Positions 15,703 through 24,373 of a stretch of DNA of 64,000 nucleotides are shown here, piece after piece. The notes beneath the pieces are model-generated. The model saw only the letters and a list, made by a program, of their open reading frames with translations, was not told the DNA's origin and ran no database searches. Origin of the DNA: Subtercola boreus. Lineage in GTDB: Bacteria; Actinomycetota; Actinomycetes; Actinomycetales; Microbacteriaceae. The stretch covers positions 1 to 64,000 of the forward strand of contig NZ_NBXD01000012.1 in NCBI RefSeq assembly GCF_003399645.1. Reading direction: 5' to 3'. Numbering within the stretch: position 1 is the first letter of the stretch; each line of letters opens with the position of its first letter. The position numbers and the translations under genes were made by a program.

Positions 15703-17076
15703 ATGCTCGAGCTGGCTGCTGCGCTGCTGGAACGGCTCGACCGCGGCGAGGCTGTGGCGGTCGCCACGGTGACGCGCATCGACGGAAGCGCCCCGCGGAC
15801 CCTCGGAACGGCGATGGCCGTCGACGCGGCGGGCGCGGTGATCGGCAGCATCTCGGGCGGGTGTGTCGAGGGCGCGGTGTACGAGGCGTGCCTCGAGGTT
15901 CTCGAGACCGGGATGCCGGTGGTGCAGGAGTTCGGGTACTCCGACGATGATGCGTTTGCGGTGGGGTTGGCGTGCGGGGGCCGGATCGAGGTCATGGTTC
16001 AGAAGGTGGAGGCACCGTCGCCCTCGCTGCACGCCGAGCTGGTCGCAGCCGCGGGTGGAACGGCGGCGGGGGTGCTGCTGGTGACCGCGGGTGCCGCGCT
16101 GGGGACGCTACTGGCGGCAGGGAGCGATCCGGCTGAGGCCGACGGCGCGGCCGCCGGTGGCGGGCCGGCTCGTGGCGGACTGACTGATGGTGGGCCGGCT
16201 CGTGGCGGACTGACGGATGGTGGACTGGCTCGTGGCGGACTGACGGATGGTGGACTGGCTCGTGGCGGACTGACTGGTGGCGGACTGACTGGTGGTGGGC
16301 TGGCTGGTGCTGGGCTGGCTGATGGCGGGCTGGCCAGCGGCGGGCAGGACGAAGGCCGCGGCGGTGGTGCGGGGGGTGAGTCGGTGGAGGGTGCCGGCCG
16401 GACGGGCGGTGGCACGCTCGGGGTCGATGCGCGGCGGCGGCTGCTCGCGGAGTTGGCGGCGCGCATCCGCATCGGGCGATCGGGGGTCGCGGTCGTGGAC
16501 TGCGAAGACGGGCCGGTGGAGGCACTGTTCGTCGTGGCGTCGACGCAGCCGCGAATGATCGTCTTCGGCGCGGTCGACTTCTCGGTGGCGCTGTCGAACG
16601 CGGCGGCCCTGCTTGGATACCGAGTGACTGTCTGCGACGCCCGGCCCGTCTTTGCGACCCCGGAACGGTTTCCGGCCGCCGCCGAGGTCGTCGTCGAATG
16701 GCCGGCGCACTATCTCGCCCGCACAGAGATCGATTCGCGCACAGCCGTGGTGGTGCTGACGCACGACGACAGGTTCGACATCCCGCTGCTCGAGGTGGCG
16801 CTGGCCCTGCCGGTGGCCTATGTCGGGGCGATGGGTTCGCGGCGCACCCACGACCGTCGGCTGGAGTCATTGCGGCCCCTGGTGGGTGACAGCTCACTGG
16901 CCCGGCTGCATTCGCCCATCGGGCTCGACATCGGAGCGAGTACGCCCGAAGAGACCGCGCTATCCATTCTCGCGGAGATCGTCGCCGTGAGGAATGCGGC
17001 TTCCGGGGCGCGCCTGAGAGCCTTGGAGGGCCCGATCCACCGCCCACCGCCCATCCATGCCGTTACAGGCATATAA
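15703..17076 (+). CDS. XdhC/CoxI-family molybdenum-enzyme maturation factor
   Basis: The predicted protein (457 aa) has the N-terminal XdhC/CoxI domain (VAVATVTRIDGSAPRTLGT, SISGGCVEGAVYEACLEV, GLACGGRIEVMV) and a C-terminal Rossmann domain (RMIVFGAVDFSVALSNAAALLG, VVLTHDDRFDIPLLEVAL, YVGAMGSRRTH). XdhC binds sulfurated Moco and inserts it into xanthine dehydrogenase. The two domains are separated by an unusual Gly-rich decapeptide-repeat stretch (about residues 155-230). The ATG at 15703 is preferred over GTG 15682 because GGGAGGG ends 7 nt before it. It is divergent from the deaminase-like gene and convergent with xdh, whose stop lies 30 nt away. Confidence 0.9.
   Translation: MLELAAALLERLDRGEAVAVATVTRIDGSAPRTLGTAMAVDAAGAVIGSISGGCVEGAVYEACLEVLETGMPVVQEFGYSDDDAFAVGLACGGRIEVMVQKVEAPSPSLHAELVAAAGGTAAGVLLVTAGAALGTLLAAGSDPAEADGAAAGGGPARGGLTDGGPARGGLTDGGLARGGLTDGGLARGGLTGGGLTGGGLAGAGLADGGLASGGQDEGRGGGAGGESVEGAGRTGGGTLGVDARRRLLAELAARIRIGRSGVAVVDCEDGPVEALFVVASTQPRMIVFGAVDFSVALSNAAALLGYRVTVCDARPVFATPERFPAAAEVVVEWPAHYLARTEIDSRTAVVVLTHDDRFDIPLLEVALALPVAYVGAMGSRRTHDRRLESLRPLVGDSSLARLHSPIGLDIGASTPEETALSILAEIVAVRNAASGARLRALEGPIHRPPPIHAVTGI
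16171..16290. repeat. 30-bp tandem repeats in the XdhC-like gene
   Basis: Four 30-bp units begin at 16171, 16201, 16231 and 16261. The second and third are identical, and the last degenerates into shorter GGTGGCGGACTGACT-like pieces that continue to about 16345. They encode RGGLTDGGLA-type decapeptides between the two XdhC domains. Confidence 0.9.
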
Positions 17077-17106
17077 CCCTCCGGTGCACGTAGGTGGGGT
17101 GCGGCG

Positions 17107-20100
17107 TCAGCCGTGCAACAGGCGCCAGACCCGGTCGCGCGAGATCGGGAGTTCGTGGGGACGCACGCCGATGGCGTCGCGCACGGCATTGGCCAGGGCG
17201 GCCGGCACGGGATTGTAGGGCGACTCGCTCATCGACTTGGCGCCGAAGGGGCCGAGTCCGTCGGTGGTCTCGGCGAAATAGACCTCGGTGACCGGGAGGT
17301 CGGCGATCGAGGGCAGATGGTAGTTGCGCAGCACCGAGGTGAGCGCTTCGCCGTCTTCGCCGATGAGGAGTTCTTCGAACATCGCGGTTCCGAGCCCCTG
17401 GGCGACTCCGCCCTCGATCTGGCCGCGGCACTGTTCGGGGTTGATGACGAAGCCGGCGTCGACGGCATGGACCGACTGGAGGATGCGGATCTCACCCGTG
17501 CCGGTGTGCACTCCCACCCGGAACGCGTGCACGTTGAACGCTAGCGAGCGCTGCGCCCCGTCGTGTTCGCCCGTGGCGGTGATCCCGAAGGCGGTGGCGA
17601 GGACGCGGGCGCGGCCCCCGGGGATGGTCACGGTGCCGGGTTCAGAGGTGGCGGTGAGCCCGTCGTCCGGGGAGGTCGCGGCCATGTTCTCTGCGTGCGC
17701 GCCCGAGGCCGCCACCTCGGTGAGGGGTACGAAACGCCCACCAGAACGCAGGCCCTCGGATTCGAGCATCCATTCGGCTGCTGCCGTGCCTGTCAGGGCG
17801 GCAGCGGCCTCGCGGAGCTTCAGCGCGAGGGCTGTGGCCGCGGCGAGTACGGCCTTGCCGGCCACGACGGTTCCCGCCGAGCCGAAGGCGCCGGTGTCGT
17901 AGGGCACGACGTCGGTGTCGGACTGGCGGATGACCAGCGAACCGGGCTCGGTGTTGAGGGCGGTCGCGGCCAGCTGCGAGTGCACGGTGGTCGTGCCGTT
18001 GCCGAACTCGGCCGTGCCGACGCTCAGCGTGTAGACGCCGTCGAGCCCGAGGGTGACGGAGCTTGTCGCGAAGTGCCCGCGCGGCGGAATCGTGGCGATC
18101 ATCGCGGTCGCCATGCCCTCGCCGACCTTCCATTCGTCGCCCTCCGGTGCGGCAACACCGTTTCCCCTGGCGAGAGCCGACTGTGCCAGATCGAGCACCT
18201 GGTCGAGACCGTAGCTCCCGCCGAAGACGAGGTCGTCGCCCTCGACGTGGGTGATGACGAGGGGATCGTTCGGACCGACCGCATTGAGGCGCCGCAGGTC
18301 GAAGGGGTTCATGCCCAGGGCGATGGCGAGGTCATCCATCGCCGACTCGATACCGAAGATGACCTGCCCCAGACCGTAGCCGCGAAAGGCGCCCGAGGGC
18401 ATGTTGTTCGTGTAGACAGCCTCCGCGTCGACGCGCTTGTTGGGGGAGTTGTAGAGGCTGACCGACTCGGCGCAGCCGTGGAACATGGTGCCGGGGCCGT
18501 GGTTTCCGTAGGCTCCGGTGTCGCTCAGGACGGTGACGTGCATGGCGGTGAGGCGCCCGTCGCGGGTGGCGCCGAGGGTGACGCTGGTCGTCATCGGGTG
18601 GCGGCAGGGCACGACGGTGAGCTCGTCGGTGCGCGTCATCTCATACTGAACGGGGCGGCCGGTCGCCAGCACGGCGAGGGTTACGAGGTCTTCGGTCTGG
18701 ATCTCCTGTTTGCCGCCGAAGCCGCCGCCGACGCGGGTCGTGAAGACGCGGATCTTCTCGAGGTCGAGGTCGAAGATGCGCGCGATCTCGTTCTGCACCA
18801 GGAACGGTACCTGCGAGCTGGTGCGCAGCACGAGTCGGCCGTCGTCGTCGAGCCAGCCGACGGTGGCGTGGGTCTCGAGGGCGCTGGCGGAGATGCGAGC
18901 GGTCTGCCAGGTGCCGCTCACCGTGACGTCGGCGTCGTCGAGGCCCTGGGCGAGGTCGCCGTACTCGCCGTGCAGCTCGGCGACGAGATTGCGGGTGGGG
19001 TCGGCGATGCGGGAGGCGGCCGCGTCTTTGTCGGCGTGCAGGGGCGGGATGCCCGGCAGCTGTGCGCGGGCCGGGTCGAAGTTCGCAGACAGAACCTCGT
19101 AGGTCACGTCGAGAAGGCGGCAGGCCTCCTCGGCGATCGCGATCGACTCGGCCACGACGACGGCCACGCGCTGGCCGCGAAACCTGACGACGCTGTCGAG
19201 GATGCGCGTGTCGTCGGGGTCCTCGGTGCGGTTCTGGTGGCGTGCGGTGGAGAAGAGGGTGGTGGGAACGTTCTCGTGGGTGAAGACGGCCGCCACGCCG
19301 TCGAGGGCCCGGGCTGCTGCCGTATCGATCGAGGTGATGCGGGCGTGCGGGTGGGGGCTCCGCAGCACGACGAGGTACAGCAGGCCGGGCACGGCGAGGT
19401 CGAGGGTGTAGCGCTCTCGGCCGGTGACGATGTCGGTGCCGGCGGGGGCTCTGACGGAGGTTCCGACCGAGCGGATGATCGTGGTCGGCGCCGTGCGGCC
19501 GGTGTCGGTGGGGGCGTCGGCGGTTCCGGCGGCCGCCGCGGCCGCGGTGTCGGCGAGGAGGGCGGTGGCGCCGGTCACGGGTTCGCGGGTGGCTGTGCCG
19601 GGCACGGCGGGGGGTGCGGTGTCGGCCGAGGCGGAGCGGGACGGGCATCCGGAGCCCGCGTGTGCCGAGCAGGGGGAGCCCGACGCGGCCGCGCGGGCGG
19701 AGCAGCCGGGGTTGGCGATGTTCGAGACGCCATGCAGGGCATCGTTGATCGCTCGGTAGCCGGTGCACCGGCAGAGGTTGCCCTTCATGAGGCGGGGCAG
19801 GTCGGCGGGGTCGGCGTCGGTCAGGGTCGAGGCGGTGACCACCATGCCGGCGGTGCAGTAGCCGCACTGGAAGCCGGCCGCGTTCACGAACTGCTGCTGC
19901 ACGGGGTGGAGGTCGTCGGGGGTGCCGAGCCCGGCGACGGTGGTGACGTCACGGCCCTCCACGCGGTGGGCGGGGAACACGCAGGAGTGGATGGGGGTGC
20001 CGTCGACGAGCACGGAGCAGGCCCCGCAGTCGCCGGTGTCGCAGCCCTTCTTGACCTCGAAGTGCGAGGTGTCGCGAAGGAGGGTGCGGAGGGATTGGCC

Positions 20101-20148
20101 CGGGCGCGGGGTGACCTCGAGCGGACGGCCGTTGACGTCGAACCTCAT
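17107..20148 (-). CDS. Xanthine dehydrogenase-type enzyme: fused [2Fe-2S] and Moco subunits
   Basis: This 1013-residue protein joins two subunits that are usually separate. Residues 1-140 are the two-cluster [2Fe-2S] subunit (Cys36, 41, 44, 56 and Cys95, 98, 126, 128). A low-complexity Ala/Gly/Pro/Thr linker (about 141-223) leads to the Moco subunit (IVTGRERYTLDLAVPG; RVGGGFGGKQEIQTE; GAFRGYGLGQV; near the end GAKSMSES with the expected catalytic Glu). Together with the FAD subunit encoded upstream it should oxidise xanthine/hypoxanthine or a related heterocycle. Neighbouring XdhC, Moco and uricase genes favour xanthine. GAGGAG lies 6 nt before the ATG. The 28-nt gap to the FAD gene indicates one operon. 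Confidence 0.9.
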   Translation of the reverse strand: MRFDVNGRPLEVTPRPGQSLRTLLRDTSHFEVKKGCDTGDCGACSVLVDGTPIHSCVFPAHRVEGRDVTTVAGLGTPDDLHPVQQQFVNAAGFQCGYCTAGMVVTASTLTDADPADLPRLMKGNLCRCTGYRAINDALHGVSNIANPGCSARAAASGSPCSAHAGSGCPSRSASADTAPPAVPGTATREPVTGATALLADTAAAAAAGTADAPTDTGRTAPTTIIRSVGTSVRAPAGTDIVTGRERYTLDLAVPGLLYLVVLRSPHPHARITSIDTAAARALDGVAAVFTHENVPTTLFSTARHQNRTEDPDDTRILDSVVRFRGQRVAVVVAESIAIAEEACRLLDVTYEVLSANFDPARAQLPGIPPLHADKDAAASRIADPTRNLVAELHGEYGDLAQGLDDADVTVSGTWQTARISASALETHATVGWLDDDGRLVLRTSSQVPFLVQNEIARIFDLDLEKIRVFTTRVGGGFGGKQEIQTEDLVTLAVLATGRPVQYEMTRTDELTVVPCRHPMTTSVTLGATRDGRLTAMHVTVLSDTGAYGNHGPGTMFHGCAESVSLYNSPNKRVDAEAVYTNNMPSGAFRGYGLGQVIFGIESAMDDLAIALGMNPFDLRRLNAVGPNDPLVITHVEGDDLVFGGSYGLDQVLDLAQSALARGNGVAAPEGDEWKVGEGMATAMIATIPPRGHFATSSVTLGLDGVYTLSVGTAEFGNGTTTVHSQLAATALNTEPGSLVIRQSDTDVVPYDTGAFGSAGTVVAGKAVLAAATALALKLREAAAALTGTAAAEWMLESEGLRSGGRFVPLTEVAASGAHAENMAATSPDDGLTATSEPGTVTIPGGRARVLATAFGITATGEHDGAQRSLAFNVHAFRVGVHTGTGEIRILQSVHAVDAGFVINPEQCRGQIEGGVAQGLGTAMFEELLIGEDGEALTSVLRNYHLPSIADLPVTEVYFAETTDGLGPFGAKSMSESPYNPVPAALANAVRDAIGVRPHELPISRDRVWRLLHG

Positions 20149-20176
20149 GCGGGCTCCTCGCGAATCTCGGTGGCGT

Positions 20177-20980
20177 TCATGAGAGCTCCTCCCGGATCTC
20201 CTCGGCCAGCAGGGCGCTGACGGCGCGGCGCCAGTCGGCGGCCCCGTGTGCGTCAGTGAACCATTCGCTGATGGCGAGCACGTCGCTCCGGAGGGTGGCA
20301 GCGGGCGGGCGGGTCTCGTAACGCAGCTGGATCGGCCGCACGGTGCCGCCGGTGACGGTCAGTACGAAGGCGCCGCCGGGGGCGAGCCGGCCGAGCAGCA
20401 CCGCGCCGGAGCGGCCGAGCGGTGACAGGGCGATCTTCCGGTAGGCGACACGGGAGAGCAGGGAATCCTCAGGCAGGGTGATCGAACGCAGAACGTCGCC
20501 GGGGTTCAGCGCCGTGGTCTTGTTGCCCGTGATGAACGCGGCCACGGGCATCCGTTCGTCGCTGCCATCGGCGCGCCAGACGAGGGCCTCGCCGTCGAGG
20601 GCGGCCGTGAGAGAGGTCATCGGGCCGGCGGGGAGGGCGGCGCAGAGGTTGCCGCCGACGGTGGCGACGTTCCAGACCTTGAAGGAGCCGTAGAGCGCGG
20701 TGCAGCAGTCGAAGAACGCGTGGTGGGCGGCCCAGCCGGGCTGCGCGGGGATCTGTGAGAGTTCGGCGAGGGTGCAGGTGGCGGCGATCTCGAGGCCATC
20801 GTCGGTGCGGGTGAGTGCGGGCCAGCCCATGGTGGTGAGGTCGACGAGCGCGGTCAGGTGGTGCTGGGGTTCGCCGTAGAGGGCGGATCCGCCGGCGACC
20901 GCAGCGACGCTCTCACCGAGTGCCCGCAGATCGGCGCGGTCACGGGCGAGGTGCACTTCGGTGACGGTGTTGAGATCCAC
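20177..20980 (-). CDS. Xanthine dehydrogenase FAD-binding subunit
   Basis: The 267-residue protein matches the FAD subunit of molybdenum hydroxylases: AVAGGSALYG near residue 28, LVDLTTMGWPALTRTDDGLEI, then VATVGGNLCAALPAGPM (second FAD motif, about 104-120) and a CO-dehydrogenase-type C-terminal domain. It passes electrons from the iron-sulfur clusters of the fused subunit to NAD or another acceptor. The start is a GTG at 20980 with AAAGG upstream. It is the first gene of the xdh pair; a 167-nt gap separates it from moaE, in which I see no clear element. Confidence 0.9.
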   Translation of the reverse strand: MDLNTVTEVHLARDRADLRALGESVAAVAGGSALYGEPQHHLTALVDLTTMGWPALTRTDDGLEIAATCTLAELSQIPAQPGWAAHHAFFDCCTALYGSFKVWNVATVGGNLCAALPAGPMTSLTAALDGEALVWRADGSDERMPVAAFITGNKTTALNPGDVLRSITLPEDSLLSRVAYRKIALSPLGRSGAVLLGRLAPGGAFVLTVTGGTVRPIQLRYETRPPAATLRSDVLAISEWFTDAHGAADWRRAVSALLAEEIREELS

Positions 20981-21147
20981 GCCGACCTTTCACGGGGTTG
21001 AGGGGTTCGATCGCCGGAGCATGAGGCTCTGCGCGCCGGTTGTGCTGCCCCGGCTTCAGTGAACAGCATGCAGATGACGAATGTGTAAACGGGCACGCGG
21101 ATGCTCCGAACCGGCGCGCATGCCGCGGGCGAAGGGGGGCGGGGATG

Positions 21148-21609
21148 TCAGCCGATCGAGCCGACCCACTCCGAGGTGCCGCCCTCGAAGAACTGCTCCT
21201 TCCAGATGGGCACGCGCGCCTTCACCTCGTCGACCAGCGCCGCGCAGGCCGCGAAGGCGACGCCGCGATGGGCGGATGCGACGGCGCAGGCCAGCGCGAC
21301 ATCGCCGATTGCGAGGTCTCCGATGCGGTGCGCCACGGCGAGACGGACGCCCGGGTGAGCGGCCGCGATGTCGTCGGCCACCTGGCGGATGACATCGCCG
21401 GCCGATGGATGCCCGGTGTAGCTCAGGCGGGCGACGCTCCGCCCGTCGTCGTGGTCGCGAACGACGCCGCTGAAGGTCACGACCGCACCGGCGCTGTCGG
21501 AGGCGACAGCGTCGACGCACCACTCCACGAAGAGGGGGGAGGCGCTGACCTCGGCGAAGGCGACCCGGCCCGAAGCGCTGCGTTCGTCGACGTCGAACCC
21601 TCCCCTCAC
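21148..21609 (-). CDS. moaE: Molybdopterin synthase catalytic subunit MoaE
   Basis: The 153-residue subunit converts cyclic pyranopterin monophosphate to molybdopterin using the MoaD thiocarboxylate. Family motifs are GAVVTFSGVVRDHDDGR (about 42-58), LAVAHRIGDLAIGD, SAHRGVAFAAC and the catalytic-lysine region KARVPIWKEQFF. The GTG at 21609 is the most upstream start and lies 100 nt after the mogA stop. Its partner MoaD is encoded at 25482 on the other strand. Confidence 0.93.
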   Translation of the reverse strand: MRGGFDVDERSASGRVAFAEVSASPLFVEWCVDAVASDSAGAVVTFSGVVRDHDDGRSVARLSYTGHPSAGDVIRQVADDIAAAHPGVRLAVAHRIGDLAIGDVALACAVASAHRGVAFAACAALVDEVKARVPIWKEQFFEGGTSEWVGSIG

Positions 21610-21709
21610 CGGCGCCGTCGGGCTACCGGGGGCCGGGATGGCGGGCTCGGGCGATGCGGCGGCTGGGCCTGTGGGCGCGGCCGGGCCTGTGGGCGCCGGG
21701 TCTGGGGAG

Positions 21710-22207
21710 TCAGTCGATGCGTCGATGATCGCCTCCGTGCACTTGGTCGACCATGTGGTCGAGGATCTCGTCGAGCAGGCCGAGGCCGTCTTTCACTCCG
21801 CCGCTCGATCCGGGCAGATTGACGACGATGGTCGAGCCCGCGACGCCGGCGATTCCTCGGGAGAGCAACGCACTCGCCACCTTCGTACCACCGCGGCGGC
21901 GAAGCTCCTCCGAGAATCCGGGGATCTCATAGTCGAGCAGGTCGCGGGTGTGGTCGGGGGTGCGGTCGCTGGGGTGGATGCCGGTGCCACCGCTGGTCAC
22001 AATGAGGTCGGGCCCCAGCGCGATCATGCGGGCGAGGGTACTCCCCACCTCGGGACCGTCGGCGACGACGAGGCGCTCGGGCACCGACCACCGGCGATTC
22101 GTCGCCCAGGTCTCGATGAGCGGACCGGTCACGTCGTCGTACACACCGGCCGACGCTCGGGTCGACACGATGAGGATGCGAACCGATCCGCTGCGCTCTG
22201 CGGTCAT
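21710..22207 (-). CDS. mogA: Molybdopterin adenylyltransferase (MogA/MoaB family)
   Basis: This 165-residue protein of the MoCF-binding fold activates molybdopterin by adenylation before Mo insertion. Typical motifs are SGGTGIHPSDRTPD (about 89-102) and VNLPGSSGGVKDGL (about 128-141). It overlaps moaC by 4 nt, so the two are translationally coupled in the order moeA-moaC-mogA-moaE. Confidence 0.92.
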   Translation of the reverse strand: MTAERSGSVRILIVSTRASAGVYDDVTGPLIETWATNRRWSVPERLVVADGPEVGSTLARMIALGPDLIVTSGGTGIHPSDRTPDHTRDLLDYEIPGFSEELRRRGGTKVASALLSRGIAGVAGSTIVVNLPGSSGGVKDGLGLLDEILDHMVDQVHGGDHRRID

Positions 22208-22755
22208 GCGCCGGCGTCCCCGGGCCGAGCGGGTGCGGTTGCAGCATCCGACCCCACCGGACGGACCCAGTCGCCGCTCTTGCCGCCGCTCTTGGAGACC
22301 ACGCGGATGTCGGTGATGCTCGCGTGCCGGTCGACCGCTTTGATCATGTCGTAGAGCGTCAACGCCGCGATCGAGGCTGCGGTCAGCGCCTCCATTTCGA
22401 CCCCGGTGACGCCGGTGGTCTTCACCATGGTGCGGATGATCACCCGCCCGGTCTCGGCTGTGAAATCGACGGTGGCACCGGACAGGGGCAGGGGATGGCA
22501 GAGCGGGATGAGGCTGGAGGTCTGCTTGGCGCCCATGATGCCGGCGATGCGGGCCGTCGCCAGGGCCTCGCCCTTGGGCAGCGAACCGGCGACCAGCATC
22601 GCGATGACGTCGGGGCGCGTGTTCAGCGTCGCCTCGGCGTGGGCCTGCCGTTTCGTGATCGCCTTGTCGCTGACGTCGACCATGAGCACGGCGCCGTCGG
22701 GTGTCACATGGGTGAGAGCGTCGGGGCCGTCGGGCGCGACCTGTTCGTCACTCAT
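22204..22755 (-). CDS. moaC: Cyclic pyranopterin monophosphate synthase MoaC
   Basis: The 183-residue enzyme acts with MoaA in the first Moco step, turning 3',8-cyclo-GTP into cPMP. Conserved segments are VDVSDKAITKRQAHAEA (about 26-42), AGIMGAKQTSSLIPLCHPL (about 69-87) and GVEMEALTAASIAALTLYDM with KAVDR. An extra 18-residue Ala/Pro tail is present. It overlaps moeA by 8 nt and mogA by 4 nt. Confidence 0.95.
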   Translation of the reverse strand: MSDEQVAPDGPDALTHVTPDGAVLMVDVSDKAITKRQAHAEATLNTRPDVIAMLVAGSLPKGEALATARIAGIMGAKQTSSLIPLCHPLPLSGATVDFTAETGRVIIRTMVKTTGVTGVEMEALTAASIAALTLYDMIKAVDRHASITDIRVVSKSGGKSGDWVRPVGSDAATAPARPGDAGA

Positions 22756-24274
22756 CGATCCTCCACACCATCACGGGATCGCCCGCATCGAGGTGTTCGA
22801 CCTCGACGGGCAGGTGCACCAGCGCATTCGACGACGCGTAGGAGTGCAGCAGGTGCGAACTCGGCCCACCGACGAGCGCGACCGTTCCGTCGTCGCCGAC
22901 GAAGCCACGGCGCACCTGGTAGATGCCGGGAGGGGAGTCGGCGGCTTCGGACAGCATCGCGACCTCGCGCACCCGCTCGGCGGGTTCGAACGCGGAGAGC
23001 CTGCGCAGCACCGGGCGCACAAACATCTCGAACGAGATGAGTGCACTCACGGGATTGCCCGGCAGGCAGAGCGTCGGGCGGGTGAGAGGGGTGCTCGGCG
23101 CCGACGACGGAATCACGGCCAGCCCGAACCCCTGTGGCCCACCCGGCTGCATCGCGATCGTGCTGAACTCGACCCCGAGCGGGGCCAGGGCGTCGCGAAC
23201 GACCTCACGCGCGCCGGCGCTCACCCCGCCGACCGTGATGATGAGGTCTGCCGCCGGCCCGTGCTGGTTCAGGATGCCCAGAAGCACCGGAGCGTCATCC
23301 GAGCGGCAGGCGACCGCTGTCACCTCGCAGCCCGCGTCGAGGAGGGCGCTGCTCAGCGCGATGCTGTTGGCGTCGAAGATCTGGCCCTCGGTGAGCGCCG
23401 TACCGGGGTCGCGGATCTCGTGCCCCGTCGACACGAGCAGCACCCGCAGGCGCCTGACCACCTCCACCTCGGTGAGCCCGGTGCCGGCGATGACGCCGAA
23501 CTGGGCCGGCCCGAGCGTGGTGCCGACAGGCAGGAGAACCGCGCCTGCCGCAACGTCGCTGCCGGCACGACGGATGAACGCCCCCGGCGTCACGGGTGAG
23601 GTGAACGCGACCGTGGGGCCGCCCGGGTGGCCGTCGCGTGGCGCGTCAGGGGCGGGCACGTCGGTCGCGTCGCCGACGGCCGCCGACGGCGCGGCCGCCG
23701 CCGACTCCGGGGCGCCGGGCACGTCAGCTCTGCCGGTGGCGGTGCTCTGTGCGCCTGAACCGCTGGTCGCAGCATCCTGGGCCGAGGGCCGTACCGACCC
23801 GTCGCTCACTCCGTTGCCGAGAATGAGGTCGGGCTGCTGGTCGGGCCCGCCGTCGACCAGCGCCTGGTCGGGGAACACCGGAGGCAGCGCCTGCTCGATC
23901 GGCACCACCGCATCGGCTCCCACCGGCACCGGTGCGCCGGTCATGATCGGCGCGGCCGTGCCCGCGATGAGGGGCGACCCGCCGTCGCCCGCCGCGATCT
24001 GGGCGGCCACGGAGACGGTGACCGGATGCTCGGGCGACGCTGTGACGAGATCGAACCACGAGACGGCATAGCCGTCCATCTGGGAGTTGTCGAACGCCGG
24101 CAGGTCGGTGGGCGACACCACCTCGGTGGCGAGCACGCGACCGCGGTACTCGCCGGGGCGCGCCGCCATGCGCTGGGGCGAGACGACGAGACGCTCACTC
24201 GGCCGGTTGTCGGCGAGCGGCGCGAGCAGGCGTTCGACGGCAGCGCGGTGTTCTTCTATCGGACGGCGGTTCAC
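22748..24274 (-). CDS. moeA: Molybdopterin molybdotransferase MoeA with a 90-residue insertion
   Basis: The enzyme inserts molybdate into adenylated molybdopterin. Motifs include FDNSQMDGYA (about 61-70), PIMTGAPVPVGADAVVP (about 109-125), LVSTGHEI, FDANS, ITVGGVSAG and LCLPGNPVSALISFE. At 508 residues it exceeds the usual 400-420. The excess is a low-complexity Ala/Asp/Gly/Pro stretch (about 131-220) inserted before TVAFTSPVTPGAFIRRAGSDV. The start is the GTG at 24274; the frame stays open far upstream through antisense of moaA, but moaA is clearly the real gene there. It is first in the moeA-moaC-mogA-moaE run and divergent from moaA. Confidence 0.92.
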   Translation of the reverse strand: MNRRPIEEHRAAVERLLAPLADNRPSERLVVSPQRMAARPGEYRGRVLATEVVSPTDLPAFDNSQMDGYAVSWFDLVTASPEHPVTVSVAAQIAAGDGGSPLIAGTAAPIMTGAPVPVGADAVVPIEQALPPVFPDQALVDGGPDQQPDLILGNGVSDGSVRPSAQDAATSGSGAQSTATGRADVPGAPESAAAAPSAAVGDATDVPAPDAPRDGHPGGPTVAFTSPVTPGAFIRRAGSDVAAGAVLLPVGTTLGPAQFGVIAGTGLTEVEVVRRLRVLLVSTGHEIRDPGTALTEGQIFDANSIALSSALLDAGCEVTAVACRSDDAPVLLGILNQHGPAADLIITVGGVSAGAREVVRDALAPLGVEFSTIAMQPGGPQGFGLAVIPSSAPSTPLTRPTLCLPGNPVSALISFEMFVRPVLRRLSAFEPAERVREVAMLSEAADSPPGIYQVRRGFVGDDGTVALVGGPSSHLLHSYASSNALVHLPVEVEHLDAGDPVMVWRIDE

Positions 24275-24373
24275 ACGTCCATCCTGCCGCACTCCACCGA
24301 CATGCCCACTGCCGGAGTCGACAATATGCGCGCGAGGGCCCTCGGGCCCCGCTGGCGCTTCTAGGATTGGGGG

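Noticed and set aside
17563-20220. An 885-codon plus-strand open frame
   Set aside because: It is antisense to the fused XDH gene, is Gly/Arg/Glu-rich and has no family motif. Long antisense frames are common in GC-rich DNA.
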